Source: Diabrotica undecimpunctata (lineage: Eukaryota; Arthropoda; Insecta; Coleoptera; Chrysomelidae). From it: DNA of 64,000 nucleotides. The notes beneath the pieces are model-generated. The model did no database searches. It was not told where the DNA came from and was given only the letters and a program-made list of their open reading frames with translations. Location: contig NC_092808.1 of NCBI RefSeq assembly GCF_040954645.1, forward strand, positions 16,173,883 through 16,237,882, in the 5' to 3' direction. The number at the start of each line of letters is the position of its first letter. Within the stretch, counting starts at the first letter, position 1. Of the stretch, positions 1-10,868 are shown in pieces. The translations under genes were made by a program, and so were the position numbers.

Positions 1-960
1 CGATTTGAAAGTGTTTTGGCGTAGAAGACGTGATACTATATTTCCATTCTTGGTGATACCTGTTAGAATGACCTAAATCGATGGCTGAATAAGGCCTTAA
101 AGCTGTTTGATCATGTAATATTGGAAGGTTTATAACTATTTGTGACCTGTTTTTAAAATTTTAGTGACGACCGAATGTATATTATGTTTTATGGTAGAAG
201 AAATGAAGTGGCCGTTTTCTACGACGGTGACTTCTTACTTAGGTGACGATATTATAAGCAAGGTGATAGGTTACTACCAGGAGATCATAGCCTGAAATAC
301 TGCCTGTGTTTGCTAGTTGTTGTTTGTTTGAAGCATGAGATTCTATATGAGTTTCTTTATAATATTTTACTGCAAATTTTTCTAACACGCCACCCTTTTA
401 TTTCTACTCTTTTTCTATTCCAGTCCCTGATTGTGTTCTTGCCTACCCCGATAGCCATAGAGACCTTGCGATGTAAAATAAACAACAACACAGCGTCTTC
501 TATCAAACCTTATCAGTATACGTCGTAATACGTACTGATTATGTACTCGTAGTATGCCAGAGATCACTGTGACATACACTGACTAAGGAATATGGCGGGT
601 GGCGTCGGGAGTGGGAAATAACAATCCAGGGGGGCATTCACTCAGCGTGCCTTGATCTTGTGTGGCAATTTGTAATGAAACTCAATGCTACCTTTTAATT
701 GTTTAATTATCTTATATTAGCGGCCGAGTTATCTGAACATCCGAGCACATCATCAAACCGGCCGGCCCCGGAATGCACAGTTACATCTTGTAATTAAATG
801 CTATAACGCGCATTTATTGGCAACATCACATCACCTAAGTCAGTGAATTTACATATTTCATGAAAGATGGATGCAAAAATTATTATTGTTAACATGTTGT
901 GCGAGAAAGAGGAATTTTTAACAATTTTTAAAAATCAAGAAACATGAAAAAAGTTTTATC
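1..960. other. AT-rich DNA without a recognised gene
   Basis: I see no coding sequence that I recognise. Short open frames here have no composition or motif to support them. A more GC-rich patch at about 590-650 and another at about 720-780 stand out from the AT-rich surroundings and could be exon or promoter remnants, but no splice sites or start context decide it. Confidence 0.4.
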
Positions 961-971
961 ACTTGTAAAAA

Positions 972-1240
972 CTGATCTAGGACGTCTGAGGTAGATAGGG
1001 CATGTAATGCGGATGGAACAAAATGACCCAGCTAGAAAAAAGCTTTTTGATAGACCCATTGGTCAGAGAAAAAGAGAAAGACGCAGAACAAGGATCCTTG
1101 ATAACATCGATGAAGACATGAGAAATATGGGAATACGTGCTTGGCGGAGGAAGGCGATGGATGGTGACGACTGGAGAGAAATTCTTGAGGCAGCCTAGGA
1201 CCCATGCAAGGTTGTTAAGCCAGAATGATGATGAAAAACT
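972..1240 (+). mobile_element. 3' end of an RTE-like LINE
   Basis: The frame ending at 1,198 encodes the arginine-rich tail typical of RTE-like reverse transcriptases: a GHVMRM motif, then RKRERRRTRILDNIDEDMR, then RAWRRKAMDGDDWREIL and the stop. Just upstream, the W of the usual RLRWIGHV motif is a stop codon (TAG at about 987). A short non-coding tail ending in ATGATGATGA follows. The catalytic domains are absent, so this is a heavily 5'-truncated, dead copy. Family placement rests on similarity to the tail of the long copy at 35,697-38,033. Confidence 0.7.
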
Positions 1241-1461
1241 GATCTCACAAAATAAAATGCGCGCTAATTCATTTAAATACTAATTAAATAATTATATTAC
1301 GCTGTTTCTAGAACTAATTGTGCAGTAACTAAACAAACTTTTAAGAATGGCTCTTGATACTACACAATACGTTTAACAATGTATTCACTTTAAAAAATTC
1401 TAAAATTAAAACATTCCAAATTCCAAAAATGCCTCATATCTCATCTAGTATCTTTTTTCAG

Positions 1462-1668
1462 CCATCAAAAGCACCAAGTACAAACAAAGGCTCAGTATCG
1501 ACTCATAGTAGCAGTTCGGGAGTCTCAAGTGGAATGTCTAGTCCATCCGGTTCAATGGCGCAACATAGCAACACCAGCAATCAAAAGAGGTTGAATTGGA
1601 ATCCCTTTAAACGACACTCATCATCCAGAGAAGGAAAAGATTTTTACGAAAATGTGATCTTACGATGA
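1462..1668 (+). CDS. Terminal exon of a host gene, serine-rich C-terminus
   Basis: A pyrimidine tract (tatcttttttcag) ends in AG at 1,460-1,461, and the exon opens in phase 0 with P-S-K-A-P. It encodes about 68 residues: a low-complexity stretch rich in Ser, Thr, Gly and Asn, then a basic segment around residues 40-60 (NQKRLNWNPFKRHSSSR) and the end DFYENVILR before TGA at 1,666-1,668. This layout is typical of the disordered tail of a signalling or cytoskeletal protein. I do not recognise the gene, and its upstream exons lie outside the window or beyond a long intron. The upstream in-frame methionine at 1,354 is in AT-rich intron-like sequence, so I do not use it as a start. It resembles none of the transposon proteins in the window. 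Confidence 0.55.
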   Translation, partial: PSKAPSTNKGSVSTHSSSSGVSSGMSSPSGSMAQHSNTSNQKRLNWNPFKRHSSSREGKDFYENVILR

Positions 1669-3026
1669 AGAATATCTTGTTTTATCTTTTATTTATTTAT
1701 CGAAATTGTACATTTTATTCCAAGTTAGGTTAGTTTTTGCCGTCGGACGGTACTGAATTAAATAATTGTATCAATGTCAAAAAAATGTATTGTTTGTTTT
1801 TCCATGTTCATAATTGTAAACGAAATACGATTAACTTAAAGAATTCCTATTTACATTGTAACGAAGTTTTTTGTAACACTAGTTTAATTAATCGAAAGTT
1901 AAAAATCTGTATTAAAATTATTTAAATAATATTAATACACAGATTGAAAATCGGTTACCAGTTAGCGAGAAAAAACTCCTTCGTCTTATCTGTGACATTT
2001 TTATTTATTGTGATGCATTTCTACCATATATGTACTTTTTTGTAGTGTCTAACTGTTTCCCAAGTTTTAAGTTTCTTAGGTATGTTCGTTTCTCGCGATA
2101 AGAGCGTAATAAAAGTTTTATTACTGCTCTGTATAAAAATGTGCTTCCATTGCACAGTAACTAAATGTTCCATCTTTTATCAATCATTCTAAAATCATCT
2201 TTTTATTATTCTAAAACTTCCAAGAAATTCGACGGGCTCCTATTGGTTTATTGAGATCACGCTGCCAATATAACATGGCGGCTGTCAGCTCTCAGCATGT
2301 GATCAATCTAACATGTCAGCTGTCAGGTGTCAATACGTGGCCAATCAAATTAGTCTCCTTCTTTTCGTCTGTCAAAGTGTCTGTAGGACACCTTGAGAAG
2401 GCAATTGGAGACGCTTTAGTCAATACAGATTATGCAGAAGCTTGCTGTATAATTATTATAAAATGTCTGGTAAAGTTTTATGAATGCACCACGTATTATA
2501 CAGCTTTGGTACCTACTTTACTGTCCATAATAGCATCATTAAGTTACTTTGTATTACTGAACATGTTTTTGAGAGCATGTTTTTCTCTAATCTTTTAGTG
2601 TTACACTTAAAATAAATGTTACACCGTAAATATTTGTTCTTCTAGTTAATATATATTTACGTTAGTCTTTTGATATGATTTATACTGTAATATTATTTAA
2701 CAAATAATATTGTCTTCAAAGTAATTTAAGCGACAATCACAACATTCTGCTTCCATCCATCCATCCGTCCAATTTTGTATAAAAAAAACTTAAAGTAATC
2801 TTTATTGTATAGATATTCGAACTGACTAAATTTTATCGATGTACTGAGAAGATATTTATGTTTTCTTGTAAATACCTGTTTAGTTTAATAAGAGTATTTA
2901 ATCAAAAATTATGTTTATTTTGTTTCAATTCTATATTTAGCATGATTAGTCAAAGCATGTACCTTCAATATGTTTCAAATGTCTTCAAATTTATTTCTGT
3001 TGTTAAGTTTACTTAAATAAAGATGA
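1669..3026 (+). other. Presumed 3' UTR and downstream region
   Basis: There is no convincing coding sequence. AATAAA-type signals occur near 2,108 and 2,611 and within 3,013-3,030, so the transcript ending at the 1,462-1,668 exon could terminate at several points. Inside it, about 2,226-2,420 is a distinct patch with CCAAT boxes and a YY1-like motif that looks more like a promoter than a UTR. Confidence 0.35.
2235..2420. promoter_or_regulatory. Possible promoter patch (CCAAT boxes, YY1-like motif)
   Basis: The sequence AACATGGCGGC at 2,272-2,282 is an exact YY1/Pho-type match. Around it are CCAAT at 2,265-2,269 and 2,341-2,345, its complement ATTGG at 2,242-2,246, and an E-box (CAGCTG) within a repeated GTCAG run. 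No downstream gene is identified, so the function is inferred from motif clustering only. Confidence 0.25.
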
Positions 3027-3091
3027 ATAAAAGTTGTTATTTTATTTTATTTAAATAAATCGATATAACGCAGTATCGGAGGACCTTAGGT
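3027..3091. repeat. Target-site duplication, left copy (64-65 bp)
   Basis: This stretch recurs exactly at 3,950-4,014, with an offset of 923 bases. The two copies bracket a minus-strand LINE fragment whose poly(A) end abuts this copy. That arrangement is what target-primed reverse transcription leaves, but most LINE duplications are much shorter. Confidence 0.85.
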
Positions 3092-3949
3092 TTTTTTTAT
3101 TTATCGTATGGCATACAATAAGAACACATATTTAAAAAGCAATATAAAACATTACATGGAGTATTACAAACGAACATCTAATGCATTAATATAGTCTAAA
3201 ACATTTTCGGTCGCATTCAGGAACTCGTCAACAACTCCAGGGAACCGCCTTCGGGGGCATTCTTCAACAATGTGACGGACGGTCTGTCGTTTCGCACCAC
3301 AGTCACACTCCGAAGTAAGGGCTTTTCCCCATTTATGTAAGCTGTCAGCACATCTACCGCTTCTTGTTCTTATTCTGTTTAGCGTTGTCCATGTACTCCG
3401 GGTCAGTTCAAAGCCTGGCGGTTTCTGATCGATACAGGCCATTTGCTGTGCTTCCTGTGGTGAGTCGCGCTCCCATTGTCTTCTCCAAGCGTTGGTGAGG
3501 TCGAAATGTTCCTGATGTAAGGAGGTGGCCCTTAACATGACAGGATATCTGGAGCGCAGTCTGTTCATTTCGATATCACGCCTATCATGGTGGATGGGTA
3601 GTTGATGGTTAGACTGGATTTTTTGATATTCTCTGAGAAGGGAGTGACTTCTTCGTAGTTTCGGCTGTGGAATGTGACTCAGGATGGGAAGCCAATAGTT
3701 GGGTGTTGGTCTAATTGTACCTGAAATCATTCGCATTGTCTGGTTTAATTGGGTGTCAATAATCTTCGTATGTTTGCTATTGAGCCATACTGGGGAAGCA
3801 TATTCAGCTGTCGAGTATACAAGTCCGATAGCAGATGATCTGAGTACGGAGGCTGAGGACCCCCATGTGGTACCACATAGCTTTTGGATTATATTATTTC
3901 GCGTTTTCAGTTTTGCTGCCGTTCTTTGTAGGTGTTCTTTAAAACTTCT
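3092..3949 (-). mobile_element. 5'-truncated LINE insertion
   Basis: The insertion is bounded by the 64-65 bp direct repeats and has a T-run at its low-coordinate end, which is the poly(A) tail of a minus-strand copy. It holds only the end of ORF2 and a short 3' UTR. The long, still identical duplication suggests a fairly recent insertion into the host 3' flank. Confidence 0.85.
3164..3949 (-). pseudogene. C-terminal part of a LINE reverse transcriptase (ORF2)
   Basis: Reading on the minus strand from the truncation point, the frame is open to the stop at 3,164. It starts in the thumb region (SSAIGLVYSTAEYASPVW) and passes a QTMRMISGTIRPTP segment. It ends in a cysteine/histidine cluster (CDCGAKRQTVRHIVEECP) like the C-terminal zinc-knuckle region of Jockey/CR1-type ORF2 proteins. 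There are no endonuclease and no YADD catalytic core, so it cannot function. The ATG at 3,736 is internal to the frame and not a real start. Confidence 0.75.
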
Positions 3950-4014
3950 ATAAAAGTTGTTATTTTATTTTATTTAAATAAATCGATATAACGCAGTATC
4001 GGAGGACCTTAGGT
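3950..4014. repeat. Target-site duplication, right copy
   Basis: Second copy of the direct repeat described at 3,027-3,091. It lies immediately beyond the 5'-truncated end of the minus-strand LINE. Confidence 0.85.
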
Positions 4015-6699
4015 AATTAAGATGAACCTATGCACCAAGTTTCAAAACTATAGGACTTTTTCTTCGAATGTAGAAAACAAATAAGAAGATCTACTGGCCC
4101 CAAATTTTTCAAGTTTTCTTCCTCCTTCTAGAACCTATGTAGTAGCTTATAAGAGTTAAGACCAGTAGGGTCGTGTTTTTTAAACCATATTGTAACAAGA
4201 ATCTGAATGGGCCATGGAAGCCAATGTAACAAAAATGTGTAATAGTAATGTAATAAATTACAACAGAGCGTCAATGTAATAAAAAACAAATGAATTAAGG
4301 CTGTGCCGGAGAGTGACTGCTTGACACTCAAAAGAGGATTCGGCCAAAAGTGGTAGAATACGGAAGTTATTCTAAGATGTGAAAGTATTAACATATAACG
4401 CTGTGTGTATACCCTTTTTGCTGAAATAGAAAAAAAGAACAGGTATCAAATGAAATATTTATTCTTCACAACAAATTTAATACTTAGCCAAATATATACA
4501 GACAAATCTAATTCTTTATGCTACCCACCACCATTTATGTACAGTTAACCAAGTTACTTATATTCTAAAAAAAATCCGTGGTTATACACAATATATCTCT
4601 GATTATCTCTGAATTTAAATTTTACTGAAAGATAGGACCTAATACTATCTAGACCACAATTTAAGTTAAAATAAGTTTATTGCTGTTTCAATTTCCAATT
4701 CGGAAATTTATTCAAACTCCCTGTATACAAAATTAACTAAATGCAATACATACGTTCCATATAATATACAGTCCTTTTTAGCCATAGGTTCTGTAACAAT
4801 ATATAATTTAATTATAGAATTGTTGTCAGACACATGCATAGCTTTATAAATCTGGTACTCGTTCATGAAAGCTTTCATGAGCGTGTATAGGGTTAGACTT
4901 GCACCCTTTGTTTATCCTAAATGTAACAATACCTTATCCGTGGTCCAGTATTGTTTGTCTGTTAAAATAAATGTCTTGACGGACCCCTAGACGAGAAGCG
5001 AGTGTCCCATTTATCTGAGAGAAATAATCTGTACTTATGTGTATATACTTTCTTAATGAATATATTATAACCTTTTGAGACTGGCTGAATGACGAAAGTC
5101 TATGACACAAAAAAAAATTCGGAAATCGTTTTCAAAATACAACACATTCATAAATTAAACATATTTTGTTTTTTGTTACTTGGTGAAAAAGTCTTCTAAT
5201 AATTTATATTCATCTGACTCATTCATATTGACAAGTCAGACATACAATATACATTCATTTTAAAGTAGACGACTTTAAAATAATATTGCCAATATTGCTG
5301 AGTTGCGTTCCTAGGACGACTTTATTGTAAGATACTTCATTCGATTACATAAAATCAACTTTAACTTGAGAATATCCTTCAGCAAAATCCTAGCATGTGA
5401 TTATGTCTCTAAAATGACAACCACATGCAATGATGACAGTCAAATTATCATGTTGTAATTCCATAGTAAATCATGAGAAAAAAAACAGAAATAAAACCTC
5501 ATAATACTATCTTGAAATGATAAATATTTGGTCTTACATTTCTCAATAAACACCAAACTCTCATTTTATATGTACTTATGTTATTAAAAAACATAATGAT
5601 GCATCCTCGATATGTTAGTGACTTACTAATACTGGTATTTTCCTTTTATTGACTTCCCCTTTTAGGTTCCCCTTCCCCAATTAGTCTCATTTAGCATAAT
5701 TAGAGCCGCTTCTTTGATTTTTCTCCTTTTGCCATCTGTTTCTTTTAGGACTATACTTGAATGAACCCTATGTTTATTTTCCCAATTACAGGTACAATTA
5801 CATCTTTAAGAACTATCAAATCCTCTATTTTTGATATAAAATTGATGTTTACTGATTCATTTAATGGTCTTGATGTTTCACCTAAATAAAAAGATCGCAT
5901 TCACAACGTATTTTATAAATACAATACTTCGTTCTTTCTTGTTCATTATTAGGTTTAGTTTTAGATAAAATAGATCTGTAAAATAGATCAAAACTGTAAA
6001 ATAGATTATGTATGGTATTGTTATTTTCCTTGTATTATTCCTTGTGCATGCTGCAGTATTTCGTTCTATAATACCTTCTTTTTACTTTTACGAACCTCCA
6101 TTCTGCAGAATTAAATTCCTAAAACTATTATGAATTACTAGTAGTTATGCAACCATAATACACCATACATATGTGCCATCTAGCAGCTAATATTTAAATT
6201 TTAGTTTATGAAATAGTTCAGTCCACTTTATAGGGTGAGACTAAAAGAAAAAAATATAAAATTTAAGACACCAAAATATATTAAATATTTACGATATAGT
6301 GTCGCTTTTTTATTATTTAAAGTAAATATGTAGAGTTAATTATTGTCCAAGATTCAAAACTGTCAATTCCTGATTATTATGCAGCCAGTAATACAGTAAT
6401 ATTCTAGCGACATCCAGACAGTCTTGCCTCAACTTTAAAAATTTACACATTCGCCAAAATTTAGAGTATCTCAAACGCTTCCGCTAAATATCATTTGTTT
6501 AAATATCAACACTATTAATTTTTTAATAAAATTCAAAATAGAAAATCCAAAATTACTTGTTAACTAGTGTTAGAGTCTGTGTTTTAAATGTTTTTACTTT
6601 AAATCATAACTACTAAAATGATACTGTAACGTTCGTAAAGAATTATAATTATTGTTACCAAGGAAATGAACACAATCTACTGATTAAAAAAAACTTACA
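4015..6699. other. Gene-free AT-rich DNA
   Basis: Both strands are rich in stops and I recognise no gene or transposon protein. A short hairpin-like stretch near 5,080-5,115 (ggctgaatgacgaaagtc) faintly resembles the Penelope-type tail motif seen elsewhere in the window, but I would not annotate it on that basis. Confidence 0.5.
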
Positions 6700-6932
6700 A
6701 AAGGATTACAATTATTCCAAAACGTTTTCAGTCTAATCGGACCATCACCAGTGAAACATTTTAAAAAGTAGTTGAAACTAGCTACTGATCTAGGTTTATC
6801 TTCAACGCTCTGTTTAAATTAGATGAAAATCATATTTTTATTATTAAGGTGATGACACACGTACTTTTTAAAATGTTTCATTGATGATGGTCCGACCGTA
6901 CCGAACACGTTTTGAAAAATTGTATTTCTTTT
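6700..6932. repeat. Imperfect foldback repeat (about 70-bp arms)
   Basis: The arm at 6,700-6,770 is the inverted, imperfect copy of 6,862-6,932, with about 91 bases between them. Both arms contain the sequence gaaacattttaaaaagta or its complement. Each also carries a motif of the form TTGATGATGGTCCG...CCGAAC, close to the Penelope-type tail hairpins at 58,015 and 58,507. No coding capacity. Confidence 0.7.
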
Positions 6933-7085
6933 GGATAAATTTTAATTATTTTTAATAAAATAATAGGTAGGTATACCATCATACACCAGAAGTTTTACTT
7001 CTTTGTAAGTTTTTTTAAACTATAGCATTCAGCCAACCACTGGGAATTTCCCCTTTTACTTTGTTCTATTCTTTTTCCATATGTA

Positions 7086-7908
7086 ACACAGTATATACCA
7101 GTACAAAGCGGAGTCAGACAAAGTAACTCGTTAATGGACGAAATAATATAAGCAGTACGTAAAGGTCATGGTTACAGAATGGGGAACAAAGAAATCCAAA
7201 TATGTTATGCAGACGACGCCGCATTAATAGCTGAGACAGAAGACGAGCTCCAAAAATTAACACACATCTTCAGTACAACTGTCAAGAAATACAATATGAT
7301 ACTATTAGCAGAAAAAAACAAATATATGACAACATCTAAATACCCACTACGATGTAAAATCGAAATTGATGGGAAAATAATAAAGTAGGAAGCAAGGTTT
7401 AGATATCTGGGAATAGATATAACTAGTTACGTTGATGTTGAAGAAGAAGTACGACAACAAAGTATAAAAGCAAGTAAAGTGGCGGGATCTCTTAATGATA
7501 CAATCTGAAAAAACAAACACCTAAGACAAGACACAAAGCAGAATCTATAAAGCAGCAATTAGACCTATATTAATATACACGGTGGAGACCAAACCTGACA
7601 CATCTAAAACGCGACGACTACTAGAAACAACAGAGATAAAAATACTCCGACGAATATTAGGAAAAAGTCTGTTGGATAGGGAGAGAAGTGAAAATATAAG
7701 AAGATCATGCAGTATAGAAGACATAAATGGATGGGTGACAAAACGAAAACAAGAGTGGAACGAACATATTAGTAGAATGGCAGAGTATATGATAGTACGA
7801 ATAGCACGAGATAAGTCACCAAATGAACGAAGGAGTATTGGCAGATCAAGAAAAAGATGTTGCGACAATTTAAACAATTTAGGAGACTAATATTGAAGAA
7901 GAAACAGA
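7086..7908 (+). mobile_element. RTE-like LINE fragment, left part (split by hAT)
   Basis: The frames encode the second half of a reverse transcriptase. A remnant of the GVRQ motif comes first, then GYRMGNKEIQICYADDAALIA with the catalytic YADD box at about 7,203-7,214. Downstream, from 7,582, follow RRILGKSL, IARDKSPNERRSIGRSRKR and DNLNNL. Frameshifts and stops interrupt it, so it is a pseudogene. The same family occurs on the minus strand at 27,100-27,540 and at 45,926-47,358. The copy is interrupted at 7,909 by the hAT element and resumes at 9,779. Confidence 0.7.
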
Positions 7909-7916
7909 CTTTAAAG
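7909..7916. repeat. hAT target-site duplication, left (8 bp)
   Basis: CTTTAAAG directly precedes the left terminal repeat and is repeated exactly at 9,771-9,778. Confidence 0.9.
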
Positions 7917-9770
7917 CAGTGGTTCCCAACGGGGGCGGTACCGGTGGGCGTTGAAGAGAGATAAGGGGGCTTTTTGGGTCCAAAGAAAATTTGGGGGGCG
8001 TTGAGGAACAGCTGCCGCCCCTTTAAAGTAACTCATTGCTTCTTTGCTTCTAACAACTTCTAACAATCCGAAAATATAAACGAAATGCACAAAATGCATT
8101 TTGGTTATGCACCGTGCAATTTTTTATTTATCACTCAGTCCAACACTGCAACAATTTCGACGTTGCAGTCGAACGTAGAACGTTTCAGTTTGGTTAGTAT
8201 AAGTCCACTTCCAGTAGAACCTTTCTGCTTTAAGTGAATTTTGGCTCCTCCTTCGCGCAGCGGCATGGTCATGCATAACTTAATCATTCGAGATTGTTTC
8301 GCTAAAGCAGGGTGGTGAATTTTCTGTGTGTTATTTGCAGAAAGTTGCAGTGCATTTATTAGAAATAGATATTTGATGTTCTGGAACACTATTTTACAGA
8401 TAAAGGTATACCTCTGGAAAATGTCATAACTGTTGCTACAGATGGTGCTCCGGCAATGGTTGGACGACACCGCGGACTGATAGCATATTTGAAAAAAGCG
8501 GTACCAAATATACTCGCCATGCATTGTGTAATTCACAGACAGCATTTAGTTGCAAAAAATCTTAGTGATCGCCTTCATTGTTCACTACAATATGTAATTA
8601 CTGCAGTTAACAAGATCAAAAGCAGTGCTCTCAATGATAGATTGTTTAGAAAACTGTGTGATGAAAACGACGAGAATTTTAATCGTTTATTGTTGCACAC
8701 AGAAGTTCGATGGCTTTCGAAGGGTACCTGTCTAAAAAGATTTTATGATCTCTTTGACTCAGTTTTAGAGTTTTTTGAAAGCAAAGATGATTCTTTGAGA
8801 GACAATTTATTAAAATTTAAGAGCGATATTGCTTATTTAACTGATTTATACGATAAATTTAATGAAACAAACCTACAGCTACAAGGTGATAATTTGAATT
8901 TGATCAAAGCAAAAGGAACTATTTCCTCGTTCGTGTCAAAACTTAATTTGTATAGGCAAAATTTGGGTCGGAGACAATTTCATCAGTTCCAAAATCTTTT
9001 CTCTGTGGAGACAAATGATGAGGACATTCTGGTATATTGCCAGCACTTGGAAGCACTTCAAGAAGATTTTAGGAATGGATTTCAGGATATCCTTGGTCTG
9101 ATTATTCCAGATTGGGTGCTAGAACCGTTCTCAAGTTTAGAAACTGCAGAATTATCACTACAGGAGGGATTGATAGAATTGTCAACAAATTAAGAGTTAA
9201 AAGTGAAATTTAAAAATGGATATCAAGAATTTTGGCTGCAATGTCAAATTTCAGTATTATATCCAGCTTTATGGGCTGCATCAAAGAAGTTTTTCATTGC
9301 CTTTCTTTTATCGTATTTAGCCGAAAGAGGATTTAGCATAGTCAGCAATTTATTAACAAAGAAGAGAAATAGACTGTCCATAGTGGAGCGCGGTGATTTA
9401 AGATTGCTGATGACAAGTATGGAACCAAATATTGACAGATTACTATCATTACATCAAGCTCAGCCTTCTCATTAAAAATGTTATATTATTATTATATTGT
9501 TTTTTATGATATGTATTTAAGTTAAAGTTTGATCAATACATGAATACTGTATTTTTGAATAAAACATTTTTTTTTTAATTTGTTGTTGCTTGGATTAGTT
9601 AAGGGACCGTCGAATCATATTTAAGGTAGCCTTTGACCCAAAAAAGGTAAAACAATTGTGAATGAAAGTGCGTTACTAATTTTAAGAATGGAAGAGTTTT
9701 TTAAGGGGGGCGTTAAGTATTTTGTTTTTGGAAAAATGGGCGGTAGGCCGAAAAAGGTTGGAAACCACTG
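7917..9770 (+). mobile_element. hAT transposon, complete ends
   Basis: The left end begins CAGTGGTTCCCAACG and the right end, read inward on the other strand, begins CAGTGGTTTCCAACC. These are typical hAT terminal inverted repeats. Perfect 8-bp duplications flank both ends, the length expected for hAT. At 1,854 bp it is shorter than an autonomous copy, and its transposase is broken. It lies inside an older RTE-like LINE. Confidence 0.9.
8372..9475 (+). pseudogene. hAT transposase (ZBED5/SCAND3-like), truncated, one in-frame stop
   Basis: One frame runs from about 8,372 to 9,475. It shows the TDGAPAMVGR region, the C-x2-H stretch (HCVIHRQHL), the EVRWLSKG motif with the conserved RW pair, and the C-terminal dimerisation region (YLAERGFSIVSNLL). 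The only break between the two main open stretches is TAA at 9,191-9,193. An upstream TAG at 8,366 and the lack of the BED zinc finger and first catalytic segment show that the N-terminal third is lost or decayed. The resemblance is to the cut-and-paste hAT group from which vertebrate ZBED5-like genes derive. It cannot give a full-length enzyme, and nothing suggests domestication because it still sits between its terminal repeats. Confidence 0.85.
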
Positions 9771-9778
9771 CTTTAAAG
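9771..9778. repeat. hAT target-site duplication, right (8 bp)
   Basis: Exact repeat of CTTTAAAG from 7,909-7,916. The interrupted LINE sequence continues immediately after it. Confidence 0.9.
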
Positions 9779-10591
9779 CCTACAAACAAGAAGGAAAAAG
9801 AAAAAGACTTTGTTCTATTAAAATCTATTGATTATTTAGCTCTTTATCAGATTCCCAAATACCACGCTATTTTAAATACTCCAATTAGTGAGTCTTTTCA
9901 TAATAAGAGGGAACATACTCTTTATTAGAAACTTATTTTGGTTTAGATTGTAGTCGTCCCAAAACTGCCAAATACCTAGTAAAAGCTAACAAATCAAAAA
10001 GCTTTTATTTCAAGAATGTTTATATCCGTCTATAACAAAAACCCCCTAACTAGTAAAATGTCGATCTAGTATAATTGCCTTTTTTGTTTTCTTACAACAG
10101 TCTAGTACTTTTCATATTTTTTCAATTAGTAATAGGATATTAGCCTTGACGTTTGAATTTCTTACAACTTTTTTGGTAAACATATTTTTAACCAAATTTT
10201 TTAGGTCCTTTGTAATTTTTTCTGTTGTCTGATTTATTTCCATCTGGGCTATTTTTTCTGTTGGATTAAATCTTGTGTAAAGATCGTCCTGATATTGTTT
10301 CTATTTTTATCTAATATTTCCCCAGTAAAGTGACTGTTCTTATTACATAGTTTGTTTCTTTCGATCTTGGCATTAATTTTAAATTTAGCCATATTTAATC
10401 AGTACTTGCTACCTGTATAGAAATTATTTCAAACAGATACATCAAGGTATATTTAGTTCCAGATGCAGATTATATTACCTATATCATTTTTTAATACCAT
10501 CTGTGCCTCTCCTGATCCATTTATGTTGTTTTGTCTTCTTACATATATATCTAAATAAGTATTCAAATTTTAGATATAAATATCCAAAATT
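9779..10591. other. LINE 3' end and gene-free AT-rich DNA
   Basis: The first 30 bases (AYKQEGKRKR in one frame) continue the LINE tail that the hAT element split. The remainder is AT-rich, with no frame or motif that I recognise. Confidence 0.45.
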
Positions 10592-10708
10592 ATGCACTTA
10601 AAATTATTCGTTTACCTTGAGCTTGCTAATAAATACAAGAATTTGACGTTTATTCTTTAGATATAATCTTTTTTTTAATATGTTATCGTCATGTCTGTGT
10701 TAATATAA
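10592..10708 (+). pseudogene. Remnant of a cysteine-rich peptide gene: promoter block and first codons
   Basis: An ATGCA-start block, then an ACCTTGA motif (10,614-10,620) and AATAAATACAAG (10,628-10,639), match in order and spacing the upstream regions of the intact genes at 22,800 and 29,739. An ATG at 10,691, 63 bases beyond the AATAAAT block (68 and 75 in the intact genes), gives M-S-V-L-I and then TAA. The intact paralogs start M-S-A. Similarity ends there, so the body of the gene is missing. This is inferred from alignment by eye of a short AT-rich region and needs a proper alignment score. Confidence 0.4.
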
Positions 10709-10818
10709 ATAAGTATATGACCGTATTTACCTTAATTGAGGTTTTTCCAAAAAATGTTTTGGTGTATTAAAGTGACGTACTTGCCCTTCAGGCGATCTTC
10801 TGTGTTTCTGTCACGCAA

Positions 10819-10819
<1 letters not shown>

Positions 10820-10864
<45 letters not shown>
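10820..10864. repeat. (CA)n microsatellite
   Basis: About 22 uninterrupted CA units lie directly upstream of the R1-like LINE fragment. Confidence 0.95.

Positions 10865-10867
<3 letters not shown>

Positions 10868-10868
<1 letters not shown>

Noticed and set aside
1354..1461. Open frame upstream of the serine-rich exon
   Set aside because: Composition is intron-like and a strong splice acceptor lies at 1,460-1,461; the ATG is probably fortuitous.
5080..5115. Short ctgaatgacgaaag hairpin as another ribozyme-like motif
   Set aside because: Too short and lacks the CTGATGA core, so resemblance is probably chance.
8135..8545. 136-codon minus-strand open frame
   Set aside because: It is antisense to the hAT transposase region and has no motifs.
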